Shown here one piece after another: positions 8,465-17,247 of a DNA stretch of 64,000 bases (positions within the stretch are counted from its first letter, which is position 1; each line of letters starts with the position of its first letter). The notes below the pieces were generated by a model that worked only from the letters and a program-made list of their open reading frames with translations, was not told where the DNA came from and searched no databases. Made by a program: the position numbers and the translations under genes. Location of the stretch: contig NZ_WWCM01000017.1 in the NCBI RefSeq assembly GCF_009857915.1, forward strand, positions 25,030 to 89,029. The letters are read 5' to 3'. Source of the DNA: Duganella qianjiadongensis (GTDB lineage Bacteria > Pseudomonadota > Gammaproteobacteria > Burkholderiales > Burkholderiaceae_D).

Positions 8465-10156
8465 GTGGTTTTTAATGCAAAAAAGCGGCTGAGCTTATCG
8501 GCCGCTGCCGCAGGGGCAATTTCACTGTTGCTGGAGGCTTGTTCCAGCACGCCGGTGGCGCCGTCTGCCACTCCGGCCGGCCTCAGTGGCGCGCAGCCGC
8601 AACCCCAGCCCGCTGGTACCGGCGGGGGCGTCGCTGGCCAGCCTGTCGCGCCGGCAATTACACCACTGGCCGTTGACCCCAACCAGCCGCCCCCGGCACC
8701 GCGCGAATTCCGCGCTGCCTGGGTGTCCACCGTGGCGAATATCGACTGGCCGAGCCGGAATAACCTGAGCATGGCCAAGCAGCAGACGGAAGCGCTGGCC
8801 ATACTCGACCGTGCGCAGGGCGTGGGGCTGAATGCCATTGTGCTGCAGGTGCGCCCCAGTGCCGATGCGATCTACCCTTCGTCGCTGGAGCCATGGTCGG
8901 AGTTCCTCACCGGCCAGCAGGGCCGCGCGCCCGCCACGCCGTGGGATCCGCTGCAGTTCTGGATCGAGCAGGCCCATGCCCGCGGCATGGAGCTGCATGC
9001 ATGGTTCAACCCCTACCGTGCGCGTCACGCTACGGCCAAGTCGCCGCTGGCTGCCAGCCATATCGCCAATACCGACCCGGGCGTAGTGAAATCGTATGGC
9101 CGCTATCTGTGGATGGACCCGGGCGAAGCGGCAGCGGCCCAGCGCACGCTGGACGTGGTGCTCGATGTGGTGCGCCGCTACGACGTGGATGGCGTGCATA
9201 TCGACGATTACTTCTACCCCTATCCGGTCGATGCTAGCGCCAGCACGGCGGGGCCGGAAGGCGTGGCGCTCGATGCGGGCGTGGGCGTCAGGCAGGAACT
9301 GGAATTCCCCGACCAGCCTTCGTGGCAGCGCTATCTGCTCGATGGCGGCACGCTGGACCGCGCCGGCTGGCGCCGTCAGAACGTGAACCGCCTGATCGAA
9401 GCGCTGTATCAGGGCATCCATAAGGAAAAGAGCTGGGTGCGTTTCGGTATCAGCCCCTTCGGTATCGGCAAGCCTGAGCGTCGCCCGCCCGGCATCGCCG
9501 GTTTTAGCCAGTATGACAAGCTGTATGCCGATGCGGAGCTGTGGCTGGCCAACGGCTGGCTCGATTATCTGGCGCCGCAGCTGTACTGGCCCGTAGCGCA
9601 GGCGCCGCAGGCTTTCGATGTGCTGCTCGATTACTGGGTGGCGCAGAATACCCGTGCGCGCCACATCTGGCCGGGCCTGTACACCAGCCGCATCGACCGC
9701 AGCAGCAAAGCTTTTGCGCCGGAAGAGATCCTCAAGCAGATTGCGGTCACGCGCAGCCGCGCCAGCGTGGGCGGCCATGTGCACTTCAGCATTGCAGCGC
9801 TGATGGAAAACCGCAAAGGCATCAGCGAGCAGCTCAAAGCCCAGAGCTACCTGAGCCCTGCGCTGACGCCCGCCACGCCGTGGCTGGGAAATGCCGCACC
9901 GGCAGCACCGGCAGTGGCTATGCGGCGCGACGCTGGCGGGCTGACGCTGAAACTGTCGGCAGCGGGCGGTAAGCCGGTGGCGCAGTATGCGATCTGGTCG
10001 CGCTACGGCAGCGAATGGCGCTTCACGGTGGCGCCGGCCGCGCGCACGCAGGTGCTGCTGGCCGACGATGCCATGGCCGGTGCAGCGCAGGCAGTAGTGG
10101 TCAGCGCCGTGGACCGGCTCGGCAACGAGAGCGAGCGGGTTACCGTTCTGCGTTAG
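8465..10156 (+). CDS. Glycoside hydrolase-like lipoprotein, GHL10/DUF187 (DigH-like)
   Basis: About 563 residues. A lipoprotein signal ends in LLEAC (Cys26), followed by a Pro/Gly-rich linker. The GHL10 TIM barrel spans roughly 75-400, with the family hallmarks REFRAAWVSTVANIDWPS, HAWFNPYRA and DGVHIDDYFYPYP; the acidic residues of the latter are the likely catalytic site. A beta-sandwich-like C-terminal domain follows. E. coli DigH (YddW), of this family, cleaves denuded peptidoglycan glycan strands. GTG 8465 has GGGGA six bases upstream; ATG 8459 is the alternative. It lies 57 bases after the transporter and 11 bases before the kinase. Confidence 0.82.
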   Translation: MVFNAKKRLSLSAAAAGAISLLLEACSSTPVAPSATPAGLSGAQPQPQPAGTGGGVAGQPVAPAITPLAVDPNQPPPAPREFRAAWVSTVANIDWPSRNNLSMAKQQTEALAILDRAQGVGLNAIVLQVRPSADAIYPSSLEPWSEFLTGQQGRAPATPWDPLQFWIEQAHARGMELHAWFNPYRARHATAKSPLAASHIANTDPGVVKSYGRYLWMDPGEAAAAQRTLDVVLDVVRRYDVDGVHIDDYFYPYPVDASASTAGPEGVALDAGVGVRQELEFPDQPSWQRYLLDGGTLDRAGWRRQNVNRLIEALYQGIHKEKSWVRFGISPFGIGKPERRPPGIAGFSQYDKLYADAELWLANGWLDYLAPQLYWPVAQAPQAFDVLLDYWVAQNTRARHIWPGLYTSRIDRSSKAFAPEEILKQIAVTRSRASVGGHVHFSIAALMENRKGISEQLKAQSYLSPALTPATPWLGNAAPAAPAVAMRRDAGGLTLKLSAAGGKPVAQYAIWSRYGSEWRFTVAPAARTQVLLADDAMAGAAQAVVVSAVDRLGNESERVTVLR

Positions 10157-10167
10157 GACTTGCGGCC

Positions 10168-11079
10168 ATGCGTGCTTACGGACTGGGCATCGATGCAGGC
10201 GGCACGCAGACCCGCTGGGCACTGGCCGCAGCCGATGGCCAGATCGTCGCTGAGGGCGCGGTAGCCGGCCTGTCCGTCAACCAGATGCAAAGCGAGGCAG
10301 GCCGCAGCGCCGTGCAGGGTTTGCTGCAGCAGCTGGCAGCGCAGGTGCTCGCTTATGCTGGCACTTATGGCCGTCCGCAAGGGGTGTGCGCCGGGCTGAC
10401 CGGTTTCGATGGCGTAGCGGCGCAACCGGCGCAGTGGCTGGCGATGGCGCTGCAACTGCCGCAGACGGCGATACAGGTGCGCAGCGATATCGAAATCGCT
10501 TATCTCGATAGTTTTGCGCCGGGCGAGGGGTATCTGGTGTATGCCGGTACCGGTTCCATCGCCGCGTGGATAGACGCGCAAGGCACTTTGCACCGCGCCG
10601 GTGGCCGTGGCGTGCTGCTCGATGATGGCGGCGGCGGTTACTGGATCGCGCGCGAAGCGCTGCGCCACATCTGGCGGCAGGAAGATGAAGCGCCCGACAG
10701 CTGGCGCCAGTCGGCGCTGGCGCAGGCCGTGTTCGAGCGTATCGGCGGCAGCGACTGGGCGCTGTCGCGCCAGTTCGTGTACGGGCAGGAGCGCGGTGCG
10801 CTGGGCGAGCTGGCGCTGGCCGTGGCGGCCAGTGCCGATGCTGATCCCGCGGCGCAGGCGATCCTGCGCGGCGCAGGGCTGGAACTGGCGCGTATCGGGC
10901 TGGCGCTGGTGCGCCGCTATGGCGCGCGTCCCATGGTGCTCGGCGGCCGCGCTGCTACACTGCACCCGCTGATCGCCGCCAGCATGCGCGCGGCGCTGCC
11001 TGCCGGTCAGGTGCTGCTACAAAAAGCTACACAGGCCCATCACGCAGCGGCCCGCATTGCACTACACTGCCAGAATTGA
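10168..11079 (+). CDS. BadF/BadG-family sugar kinase, probable N-acetylglucosamine (or MurNAc) kinase
   Basis: 303 residues of the ASKHA fold. The phosphate-1 loop is GIDAGGTQTRWALA at the N-terminus. The phosphate-2 motif is YAGTGSIAAW, the GlcNAc-kinase-type LLDDGGGGYWIAREAL follows, and the adenosine motif is MVLGGRAA near the C-terminus. Family members phosphorylate GlcNAc, and MurK of clostridia phosphorylates both MurNAc and GlcNAc. Its position between a glycan hydrolase and an amidase suggests that it captures amino sugars released from peptidoglycan. The substrate is inferred, not shown. Confidence 0.8.
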   Translation: MRAYGLGIDAGGTQTRWALAAADGQIVAEGAVAGLSVNQMQSEAGRSAVQGLLQQLAAQVLAYAGTYGRPQGVCAGLTGFDGVAAQPAQWLAMALQLPQTAIQVRSDIEIAYLDSFAPGEGYLVYAGTGSIAAWIDAQGTLHRAGGRGVLLDDGGGGYWIAREALRHIWRQEDEAPDSWRQSALAQAVFERIGGSDWALSRQFVYGQERGALGELALAVAASADADPAAQAILRGAGLELARIGLALVRRYGARPMVLGGRAATLHPLIAASMRAALPAGQVLLQKATQAHHAAARIALHCQN

Positions 11080-11095
11080 CCGTACGAGAGCATTT

Positions 11096-12013
11096 ATGAG
11101 CAAGTTACTCCCGCTGGTGGCTTTGTCCGCCGCTGTTTCCCTGCTGTCCGGCTGTGCCACCGTGGCGCCGCCGGCGGGGCCGCGCATCGATACAAGCCTG
11201 AGTTCGCGCGGCCAGAGCGAGCGTATCAAGTACATCATCCTGCACTACACGGTGTCCGATCTGCCCCGCTCCATCAAGATACTCACGCAGCAGGATGTAA
11301 GCGCCCACTATCTGCTCACCGACACGGATCAGCCATTCTTCTATGCGCTGGTGGACGAGGCGCGGCAGTCCAACCACGCTGGCCTGAGCAGCTGGAAGAT
11401 CTATAACCAGCTCAATGCCGCATCGATCGGCATCGAAATCGTCAATCCCGGTTTTACCGAGACGCCGCAGGGGCGCGTGTATGCGCCGTTCAAGCAGGCT
11501 CAGATCGACCAGCTGATCCTGCTGCTGAAACAGCTGGTGGCGCGCTACAACATCAAGCCGGAGAATATCCTCGGCCACAACGATATTGCGCCCCAGCGCA
11601 AGCAGGATCCGGGGCCGCTGTTCCCGTGGAAGCAGCTGGCCGATGCGGGGCTGGTGGCGTGGCCCGAGCCTAGCCGTGTGGCGGCGCGTCTGCCGATCTA
11701 CACGGAGCAGCTGCCCGACGTAGCGTGGTTCCAGCGCAAACTGGCGCAAGTGGGCTACGCCACACCGCAGACGGGAGAACTCGATCTGGCCACGCGCAAT
11801 GTGCTGGTGGTGTTTCAGTCCAAATATCGCCAGTCGCTGTATGACGGCACGCCCGATGCCGAAACGGCAGCGCTGCTCGATGTGCTGACCAGTCCTGTGC
11901 CGCAACTGGCGCCGCCAGCTGTGCCTATGCCGGCACCAGTGCCGCTCCCTCTGGCTGCGTCCACCCCGGCCCTGCCACGCAGCACGGCCAGCCCGCGCCA
12001 TGACCATCCCTAG
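11096..12013 (+). CDS. amiD: N-acetylmuramoyl-L-alanine amidase lipoprotein (AmiD-like)
   Basis: 305 residues. The lipobox LLSGC places the lipidated Cys at position 20. The Amidase_2 domain has zinc ligands H50 (ILHYTVSD), H161 (LGHNDIAPQ) and D171 (KQDPG), plus E114 (IGIEIVN) and K169 as catalytic partners, close to E. coli AmiD numbering (H50, E104, H151, K159, D161). A peptidoglycan-binding type-1 domain follows at about 205-270, then a Pro/Ala-rich tail. It cuts the lactyl amide bond between MurNAc and L-Ala, probably at the outer membrane. The gene overlaps the next by 14 bases. Confidence 0.88.
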   Translation: MSKLLPLVALSAAVSLLSGCATVAPPAGPRIDTSLSSRGQSERIKYIILHYTVSDLPRSIKILTQQDVSAHYLLTDTDQPFFYALVDEARQSNHAGLSSWKIYNQLNAASIGIEIVNPGFTETPQGRVYAPFKQAQIDQLILLLKQLVARYNIKPENILGHNDIAPQRKQDPGPLFPWKQLADAGLVAWPEPSRVAARLPIYTEQLPDVAWFQRKLAQVGYATPQTGELDLATRNVLVVFQSKYRQSLYDGTPDAETAALLDVLTSPVPQLAPPAVPMPAPVPLPLAASTPALPRSTASPRHDHP

Positions 12014-12623
12014 CGCAAGTACGCTGCCTTGCGAAGCCATCGATGGCCATGCGGCATTCCGCCACCTGAGCAGCATCGAGGGGATAGCGGTGGAGCTGCG
12101 CTATGCCACGACGGATAATTTTGTCGGTCGCGACCTGTATAACCCGCTCGATTGCGCGTGGCTGCACCGCGATGCCGCCGCCGCGCTGGAACAGGCGGTA
12201 GCATGGCTGGCGCGCCAGCGCCCCGCTTACCGCCTGCTGATCCTCGATGCGTTGCGCCCGCAGCGGGTGCAGGAGCAACTGTGGGAAGCCTTACAGGGTA
12301 CGGATTTACTCGGCTATATCGCCGAGCCGGTGCGCGGTTCCATCCACTCGTTCGGCATGGCGCTGGACCTGACCATCATCGATGAAGCGGGGCGCGAACT
12401 GGATATGGGCACGGCCTTCGATGATCTCTCCGAGCGCTCGCAGCCGGCGCTGGAAACCGTGATGCTGGAACTGGGCGAGCTGACGCTTGCCCAGTGCGAT
12501 AACCGCCATCTGCTGCGCAATGCCATGCTGCTGGCGGGTTTTTACGGCATTAACAGCGAGTGGTGGCACTTCGATTGCGGCGACCGCCAGCATGTGCGGC
12601 GCACCTACACGCGCGTGCTCTAG
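12000..12623 (+). CDS. ddpX: D-Ala-D-Ala dipeptidase (VanX/DdpX family)
   Basis: 207 residues, zinc metallopeptidase of family M15D. The active-site residues line up with VanX almost number for number: H116 and D123 in SIHSFGMALD, then E187 and H190 in SEWWH, with an Arg in LDALRP as substrate-binding residue. No signal peptide is visible, so it acts in the cytoplasm. There is no vanA/vanH ligase or dehydrogenase beside it, so vancomycin resistance is not implied. Overlap with the amidase gene by 14 bases suggests coupled translation and a role in digesting D-Ala-D-Ala from cell-wall peptides, as for E. coli DdpX. Confidence 0.88.
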   Translation: MTIPSASTLPCEAIDGHAAFRHLSSIEGIAVELRYATTDNFVGRDLYNPLDCAWLHRDAAAALEQAVAWLARQRPAYRLLILDALRPQRVQEQLWEALQGTDLLGYIAEPVRGSIHSFGMALDLTIIDEAGRELDMGTAFDDLSERSQPALETVMLELGELTLAQCDNRHLLRNAMLLAGFYGINSEWWHFDCGDRQHVRRTYTRVL

Positions 12624-12639
12624 GCATGGCGCGCAAGAT

Positions 12640-14118
12640 CTAGGGCGCGGAGCGCGCCACCCATTCGATCAGGCCATCGAGCACATTGCGGCCAGCCCCA
12701 CCGGCCACATGTTCGTCATTGAGGAAAGCTACCACCACGCAGGGCTGGTTGGCGCCATCGTAGACATAGCCGGCAATAGCCGTAATGCCGTTCAGGGTGC
12801 CCGTCTTGATGCGGGCGCGGCGCGTGGCCGGGCTATCCTTGAGGCGCTTGCGCATGGTGCCGTCGGTGCCGGCTATGGGCAGCGTGGCGAGGAATTCCGG
12901 CATCCACGGGCTGCGCAGGCCAGCTTGCAGCACGGCCGCCATCTGCGCCGGTGTGGCCCGCTCCACCCGCGACAGGCCGGAACCATTGTCCAGCACCAGA
13001 CCATCCGCGCTGATGCGCTGTGACTGCAGCCAGCTGCGGATGGCCAGATCGGCGCGCATGGCCGTGCTGGCCACGCTGTCATCGGCCGGCAGCGGTTTGC
13101 TGCCCAGTGCCGCATCGGCCTGCAGGCTACCCAGCATCAGGTAGACGGTGCGGGCGATGGTGTTATCGGAGTTCTTGTTCACGTCGCGCAGCATTTCCGG
13201 CAAAGAGCGTGACTGGTGCTCGGCCAGCAGGCGGCTATCCGGTGCCAGCCCGGCCGTTTCGGCCTCGCGCACGTCGCCACTGAGGCTGCCACCGAGCTTG
13301 CGCCACTGGGCGCGCAGTAAGCGCGCCAGAAAATCGTGATGGTCGAGCACATCGAGGCTGGTGGACTTGTTGCAGTTGCGCGGGTAACGGCCATGCAGAA
13401 CCACCGTCAGCTGTTCGCCGCGTTGCCGCACTTCCGGCGTGCGCCAGTCTTTTTCCCAGCTGGCGCAGGGGGCGTCGATCAGCTGCAGATCGGCCTTGAC
13501 GCTGACCTGTTCCAGCTCCGGCAGCATCGCCACCGACAGTTCGCTGGCGCTGGCGCGCAGTTCCACCCGCAGCAAATTGCTGTGGGCGAGCAGCGCATCG
13601 GGCGTCACGTTGTAGTAAGCCCAGGGGAATTCGTCGAATGGCGGCTGGCCCAGATCGGGGCGGGCCGGCTGGAATAGCTGACGATCGAGGATCACGTCGC
13701 CCTTGATCTTGCGGATGCCCTGATTGCGTAGCGCCTGCAGCAGGTGCAGCAGCACATCCTCGTTGAGATCGACGTCGGCACCGCCCCGCACGATCAGATC
13801 GCCTTTTAGCACGCCACGTTCGACGTCCGCCGTGGTGCGCAGTTCGGTGCGGGCGCGGAAGGCAGGGCCTAGCTGTTCCAGCGCGGCCAGCGTGGTGAAC
13901 AGCTTCATGGTGGACGCGGGCTGCATGCTCTGGCTGCTGTTATGGTCGATCAGCGTCTGGTTGCCGCGCATGACCACGATGCCTGCCGCCTGCTGGGGTA
14001 TTCCTGCGTTGCTGAGCAGCGCGCTGATCGGTTCCGGCAGATCCGCCGCCATGGCGCTGCCAGCCAGCGTTGCAACGGCGGTGAACAGGGCAGCAAGGGC
14101 GGTACGGCGTAGCAGCAT
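12640..14118 (-). CDS. dacB: D-alanyl-D-alanine carboxypeptidase/endopeptidase PBP4 (DacB)
   Basis: 492 residues, peptidase family S13. A signal peptide (LLRRTALAALFTAVATLAGSAMA) precedes the catalytic domain. The three penicillin-binding motifs are present: S69-T-M-K72 in PASTMKLFTT, Ser-Asp-Asn in NKNSDNTIAR, and Lys-Thr-Gly in RIKTGTLNGI. The large insertion between the first two motifs is typical of PBP4. The enzyme removes terminal D-Ala and cuts D-Ala-mDAP crosslinks in the periplasm. It lies 22 bases downstream of the SpmAB-fusion gene on the same strand and converges with the dipeptidase gene. Confidence 0.9.
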   Translation of the reverse strand: MLLRRTALAALFTAVATLAGSAMAADLPEPISALLSNAGIPQQAAGIVVMRGNQTLIDHNSSQSMQPASTMKLFTTLAALEQLGPAFRARTELRTTADVERGVLKGDLIVRGGADVDLNEDVLLHLLQALRNQGIRKIKGDVILDRQLFQPARPDLGQPPFDEFPWAYYNVTPDALLAHSNLLRVELRASASELSVAMLPELEQVSVKADLQLIDAPCASWEKDWRTPEVRQRGEQLTVVLHGRYPRNCNKSTSLDVLDHHDFLARLLRAQWRKLGGSLSGDVREAETAGLAPDSRLLAEHQSRSLPEMLRDVNKNSDNTIARTVYLMLGSLQADAALGSKPLPADDSVASTAMRADLAIRSWLQSQRISADGLVLDNGSGLSRVERATPAQMAAVLQAGLRSPWMPEFLATLPIAGTDGTMRKRLKDSPATRRARIKTGTLNGITAIAGYVYDGANQPCVVVAFLNDEHVAGGAGRNVLDGLIEWVARSAP

Positions 14119-14140
14119 GGGTCAGTCTCTTTTACAGCAA

Positions 14141-15379
14141 TCAGTGGAAGAACACGTAGGCGACGAAAATCGCCGCAATCACGCCAGCCAGATCGGCGAT
14201 CAGGCCGCAGGAAATGGCGTAGCGGGTTTTGCGTATGCCCACCGAACCGAAATACAGTGCCACGATGTAGAAGGTGGTATCGGCCGAGCCATTGAACACG
14301 CAGGCCAGCCGGCCCACGAAGGAATCCACGCCGTACTGGCGCATGGTGTCTATCATCATGGCTTTGGCTGCGCTGCCGCTCAGAGGTTTCATCAGCGCGG
14401 TGGGCAGGGCCGGTACGAAATCGGCGTTCACGCCCAGCTGGGCGAAGATCCAGCTGAAGCCTTCGACGACGAAGTTGAGCACACCGGCATTGCGGATCAC
14501 GCTGATCGCCACCAGCATCCCCACCAGATAGGGAATCACGGTAATGGAAGTCTGGATGCCGCCCTTGGCCCCTTCGATAAACGCTTCGTACACATTCACC
14601 TTGCGCCGCAGTGCGCCGATGATGAAGCCGACGATCACCAGCAGCAGCACCAGATTGCTGAAGACTTTGGACACCAGTTCGATTTCCTGCTTGCTCAGGT
14701 AGTGGGTGAAGTACCACACCACGCCCGCAATCGCCGCAGTCATGCCGCCCAGCCAGCCCATCACCACCGTGTTGAACAGGTTGATGCGCTGGCGGATAGA
14801 TACGGCGATGATGCCCGTGACCGTGGCCACGTAGGTAGCGATCATGCAGGGGATGAAAATGTCGGACGGATCAGCGGCGCCGAGGATGGAGCGCTGCGCC
14901 ATGATGGCCAGCGGGATCAGCGTCAGGCCCGAGGTGTGCAGCACCAGAAACATGATCTGCGCATCGGTGGGCTCGTCCTTGCTGGGGTTGAGCGTCTGCA
15001 GGCTTTCCATCGCCTTCAGGCCGAACGGCGTGGCGGCGTTGTCGAGACCGAGCAGATTGGCCGAGAAGTTCATCACCATGTGGCCGGTGGCCGGATGCTG
15101 CGAGGGCACGCCGGGGAAGATGCGCGAGAAGAAAGGCGCGATCAGGCGTGCCAGCAGGTCGATGGCGCCAGCTTTTTCGCCGATATTCATAATGCCCAGC
15201 CACAGCGTCATCACGCCGGCCAGCGGCAGAGCGATATCCATCACGCCGGTGCGGGCCGAATCGAAAGTGCCGTCGATGATGCGCTTGAAGATTTCCGTGT
15301 CGCCGGAGAGCAGGAACTGGGCTACTGCGGCGATGAAGCCGATCAGGAAAAAGCCGGACCAGATGTAATTGAGCGACAT
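14141..15379 (-). CDS. SpmA-SpmB fused spore-maturation-like membrane protein
   Basis: 412 residues with two nucleoside-recognition (Gate) domains. The first half matches SpmA (WLGIMNIGEKAGAIDLLARLI, HPATGHMVMNFSANLLGLDNAATP). The second half matches SpmB (GAKGGIQTSITVIPYLVGML, GSAAKAMMIDTMRQYG, GSADTTFYIVALYFGSVGI). About ten hydrophobic segments place it in the inner membrane. In Bacillus, spmA and spmB follow a carboxypeptidase gene, dacB, and affect spore core dehydration; this organism is not expected to sporulate. It is the first gene of an spm-dacB operon, and the transported molecule is unknown. Confidence 0.85.
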   Translation of the reverse strand: MSLNYIWSGFFLIGFIAAVAQFLLSGDTEIFKRIIDGTFDSARTGVMDIALPLAGVMTLWLGIMNIGEKAGAIDLLARLIAPFFSRIFPGVPSQHPATGHMVMNFSANLLGLDNAATPFGLKAMESLQTLNPSKDEPTDAQIMFLVLHTSGLTLIPLAIMAQRSILGAADPSDIFIPCMIATYVATVTGIIAVSIRQRINLFNTVVMGWLGGMTAAIAGVVWYFTHYLSKQEIELVSKVFSNLVLLLVIVGFIIGALRRKVNVYEAFIEGAKGGIQTSITVIPYLVGMLVAISVIRNAGVLNFVVEGFSWIFAQLGVNADFVPALPTALMKPLSGSAAKAMMIDTMRQYGVDSFVGRLACVFNGSADTTFYIVALYFGSVGIRKTRYAISCGLIADLAGVIAAIFVAYVFFH

Positions 15380-15478
15380 AGCGGCAAAAAAGTGGGAAAA
15401 ACAAACAAAGTATAGCGGGTAAGGTGGCGAAAAAAGTTATAAGCTGCCGCTTTAGTTCGCTGATGTGGAAATCTGCCT

Positions 15479-17227
15479 ATGTTGAAACGAGTTGCAGCGG
15501 TGGGGCTGGCGCTGGTGTGCGCACTGCTGGTGCCTAGGTACGGGCTGGCCCAGACGCCGGACGGCAAGGCCGCAGCGCCATCCTCAGGGCAGGAGAAAGT
15601 GCTGCATGCGTTTCTCAGTACGGGCGAGACGGGGCTGGACCCGGCCGTGGCATCCGATATTGCCAGTCTTAGCCTGCTGGAAAACCTGTTCGATCCTATG
15701 CTGCGCTACGACTATCTGGCCCGCCCCGTGCAGTTGCAGCCGAATACGCTCACGGCCATGCCGCAAGTGACGGATCAGGGGCTGACCTACACCTTTCATC
15801 TGCGCCAGGACGTGTACTTCACGCCCGATGCGGCGTTGCAGGGGCAGCGGCGGCAGGTAACGGCACAGGATTATGTGTATAGCCTGAAGCGCTTGTACGA
15901 TCCGGTGCTGAAGTCGCCGTGGCTGTTTCTGCTCGATGGCAAACTGGCCGGTGACGCGGCGCTTAAGCAGCAGTTCAGCTACGAGCGCGAGATTGCCGGT
16001 CTGCAGGCGCTCGACCGTTTTACTTTGCGCATCCGTCTGAATGCGCCCGACCCGAATTTCCTGTTCTATCTGGCCACGCCTGCTACGGCAGTGGTAGCGC
16101 GCGAAGTGATGCAGGCTTACGGCGCACAGGCCGGCAATCATCCGGTGGGAACCGGGCCGTTTGTGCTGGGCCAGTGGAAGCATAGTGACCGCATCACTTT
16201 GCTGGCCAACCGCCAGTTCCGGCCCGTCAGTTTTCAAGGCCGGCGCGTGCCGCTGCTGGACCGCGTCGAAGTGCGCATCGTCGAGGAATACCAGTCGCGC
16301 GTGCTGGGCTTTCTGAATGGCGAATTCGATTTCCTCGAACAGCTGCCGGAATCGATGAAGGACATGGTGCTGACCAATGACGCCCAGCCCACGCTGCAAG
16401 CGGCGCTGGCGGCGCGCGGCATCGTGCTGTCGCCCTTCCCTGTGCTGCAGACCTACTACATGTGGATGAATATGGAAGACCCGCTGATCGGCGGCTACAG
16501 CAAGGACAGGCTGGCGCTGCGGCGCGCCATTGCCATGTCCTACAACAGCGCGGAAGACGTGGCGCTGCTGAAGAAGGGGCTGGCGGTAGCGGCGCAATCG
16601 CCGTTGCCGCCGAATGTGCGCGGCTACGATCCCGCCTACCGCAGCCCTGTGCCCTACGATCCGGCGCTGGCGCAGGCGCTGCTTGATCGCTATGGCTATC
16701 GCAAGGGCGCGGACGGTTTCCGCATGCAGCCAGACGGCAAGCCGCTGACGCTGGTGATGCACAGCGAAGCTTCGACGGTGGGGCGGCTGCGCGATGAACT
16801 ATGGCGCAAGAATCTGAATGCGATCGGCTTGCGGGTGGTGTTCAAGAGTGACAAGAAGACGGAGATCATCAAGGCTTCGCGGCTGGGTTCGGTGATGATG
16901 TTCGAGACCAACTGGGTGGCCGACTTCCCCGATGGCGACAACTTCTACCAGCTGCTGTATGGCGCCAACCGTGGCCGCGCCAACTACGCCCGTTTCAACC
17001 TGCCCGCCTACAACCAGCGCTATGAAGAAAGCCGCCTGCTAGGCGACACGCCACGCCGCACGGCGCTGTACCGCGATCTGGCCGATATCGTGCATGCCTA
17101 TACGCCGTGGGTGCTGCTGACCCATCCTGTGTCGGCCGATCTGCAGCAGCCGTGGCTCAAGCATTACCAGCGCCATCCCGTCGAGCTGACCAACTGGCGA
17201 TATCTGGATATTGTGCGACCAGACTAG
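15479..17227 (+). CDS. Peptide ABC transporter substrate-binding protein (SBP family 5)
   Basis: 582 residues. A signal peptide (LKRVAAVGLALVCALLVPRYGLAQ) is followed by the family-5 fold: LHAFLSTGETGLDPAVASD, YTFHLRQDVYFTPD, VTAQDYVYSLKRLYDP, and the hinge region NHPVGTGPFVLGQWKHSDRI. The C-terminal lobe has GVQ-type NWVADFPDGDNF. The family binds oligopeptides, including murein tripeptide (MppA) and D-Ala-D-Ala (DdpA). No permease or ATPase genes are adjacent, so it must use transporter parts encoded elsewhere. It is divergent from the spm-dacB operon with a 99-base gap. Confidence 0.85.
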   Translation: MLKRVAAVGLALVCALLVPRYGLAQTPDGKAAAPSSGQEKVLHAFLSTGETGLDPAVASDIASLSLLENLFDPMLRYDYLARPVQLQPNTLTAMPQVTDQGLTYTFHLRQDVYFTPDAALQGQRRQVTAQDYVYSLKRLYDPVLKSPWLFLLDGKLAGDAALKQQFSYEREIAGLQALDRFTLRIRLNAPDPNFLFYLATPATAVVAREVMQAYGAQAGNHPVGTGPFVLGQWKHSDRITLLANRQFRPVSFQGRRVPLLDRVEVRIVEEYQSRVLGFLNGEFDFLEQLPESMKDMVLTNDAQPTLQAALAARGIVLSPFPVLQTYYMWMNMEDPLIGGYSKDRLALRRAIAMSYNSAEDVALLKKGLAVAAQSPLPPNVRGYDPAYRSPVPYDPALAQALLDRYGYRKGADGFRMQPDGKPLTLVMHSEASTVGRLRDELWRKNLNAIGLRVVFKSDKKTEIIKASRLGSVMMFETNWVADFPDGDNFYQLLYGANRGRANYARFNLPAYNQRYEESRLLGDTPRRTALYRDLADIVHAYTPWVLLTHPVSADLQQPWLKHYQRHPVELTNWRYLDIVRPD

Positions 17228-17247
17228 AACCGGCCCTGGAGCTAACT

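Noticed and set aside
12000..12623. Vancomycin resistance determinant
   Set aside because: VanX homology alone. No ligase, dehydrogenase or VanRS-like pair is nearby, and Gram-negative context points to wall salvage.
12641..12656. GGCGCG-GAG-CGCGCC hairpin between the dipeptidase and dacB genes
   Set aside because: It lies within the dacB C-terminal codons and lacks a T tract on either strand.
13724..15415. A 563-codon open frame opposite dacB and the SpmAB gene
   Set aside because: It spans two real convergent-strand genes, and its composition is that of antisense translation of membrane-protein codons.
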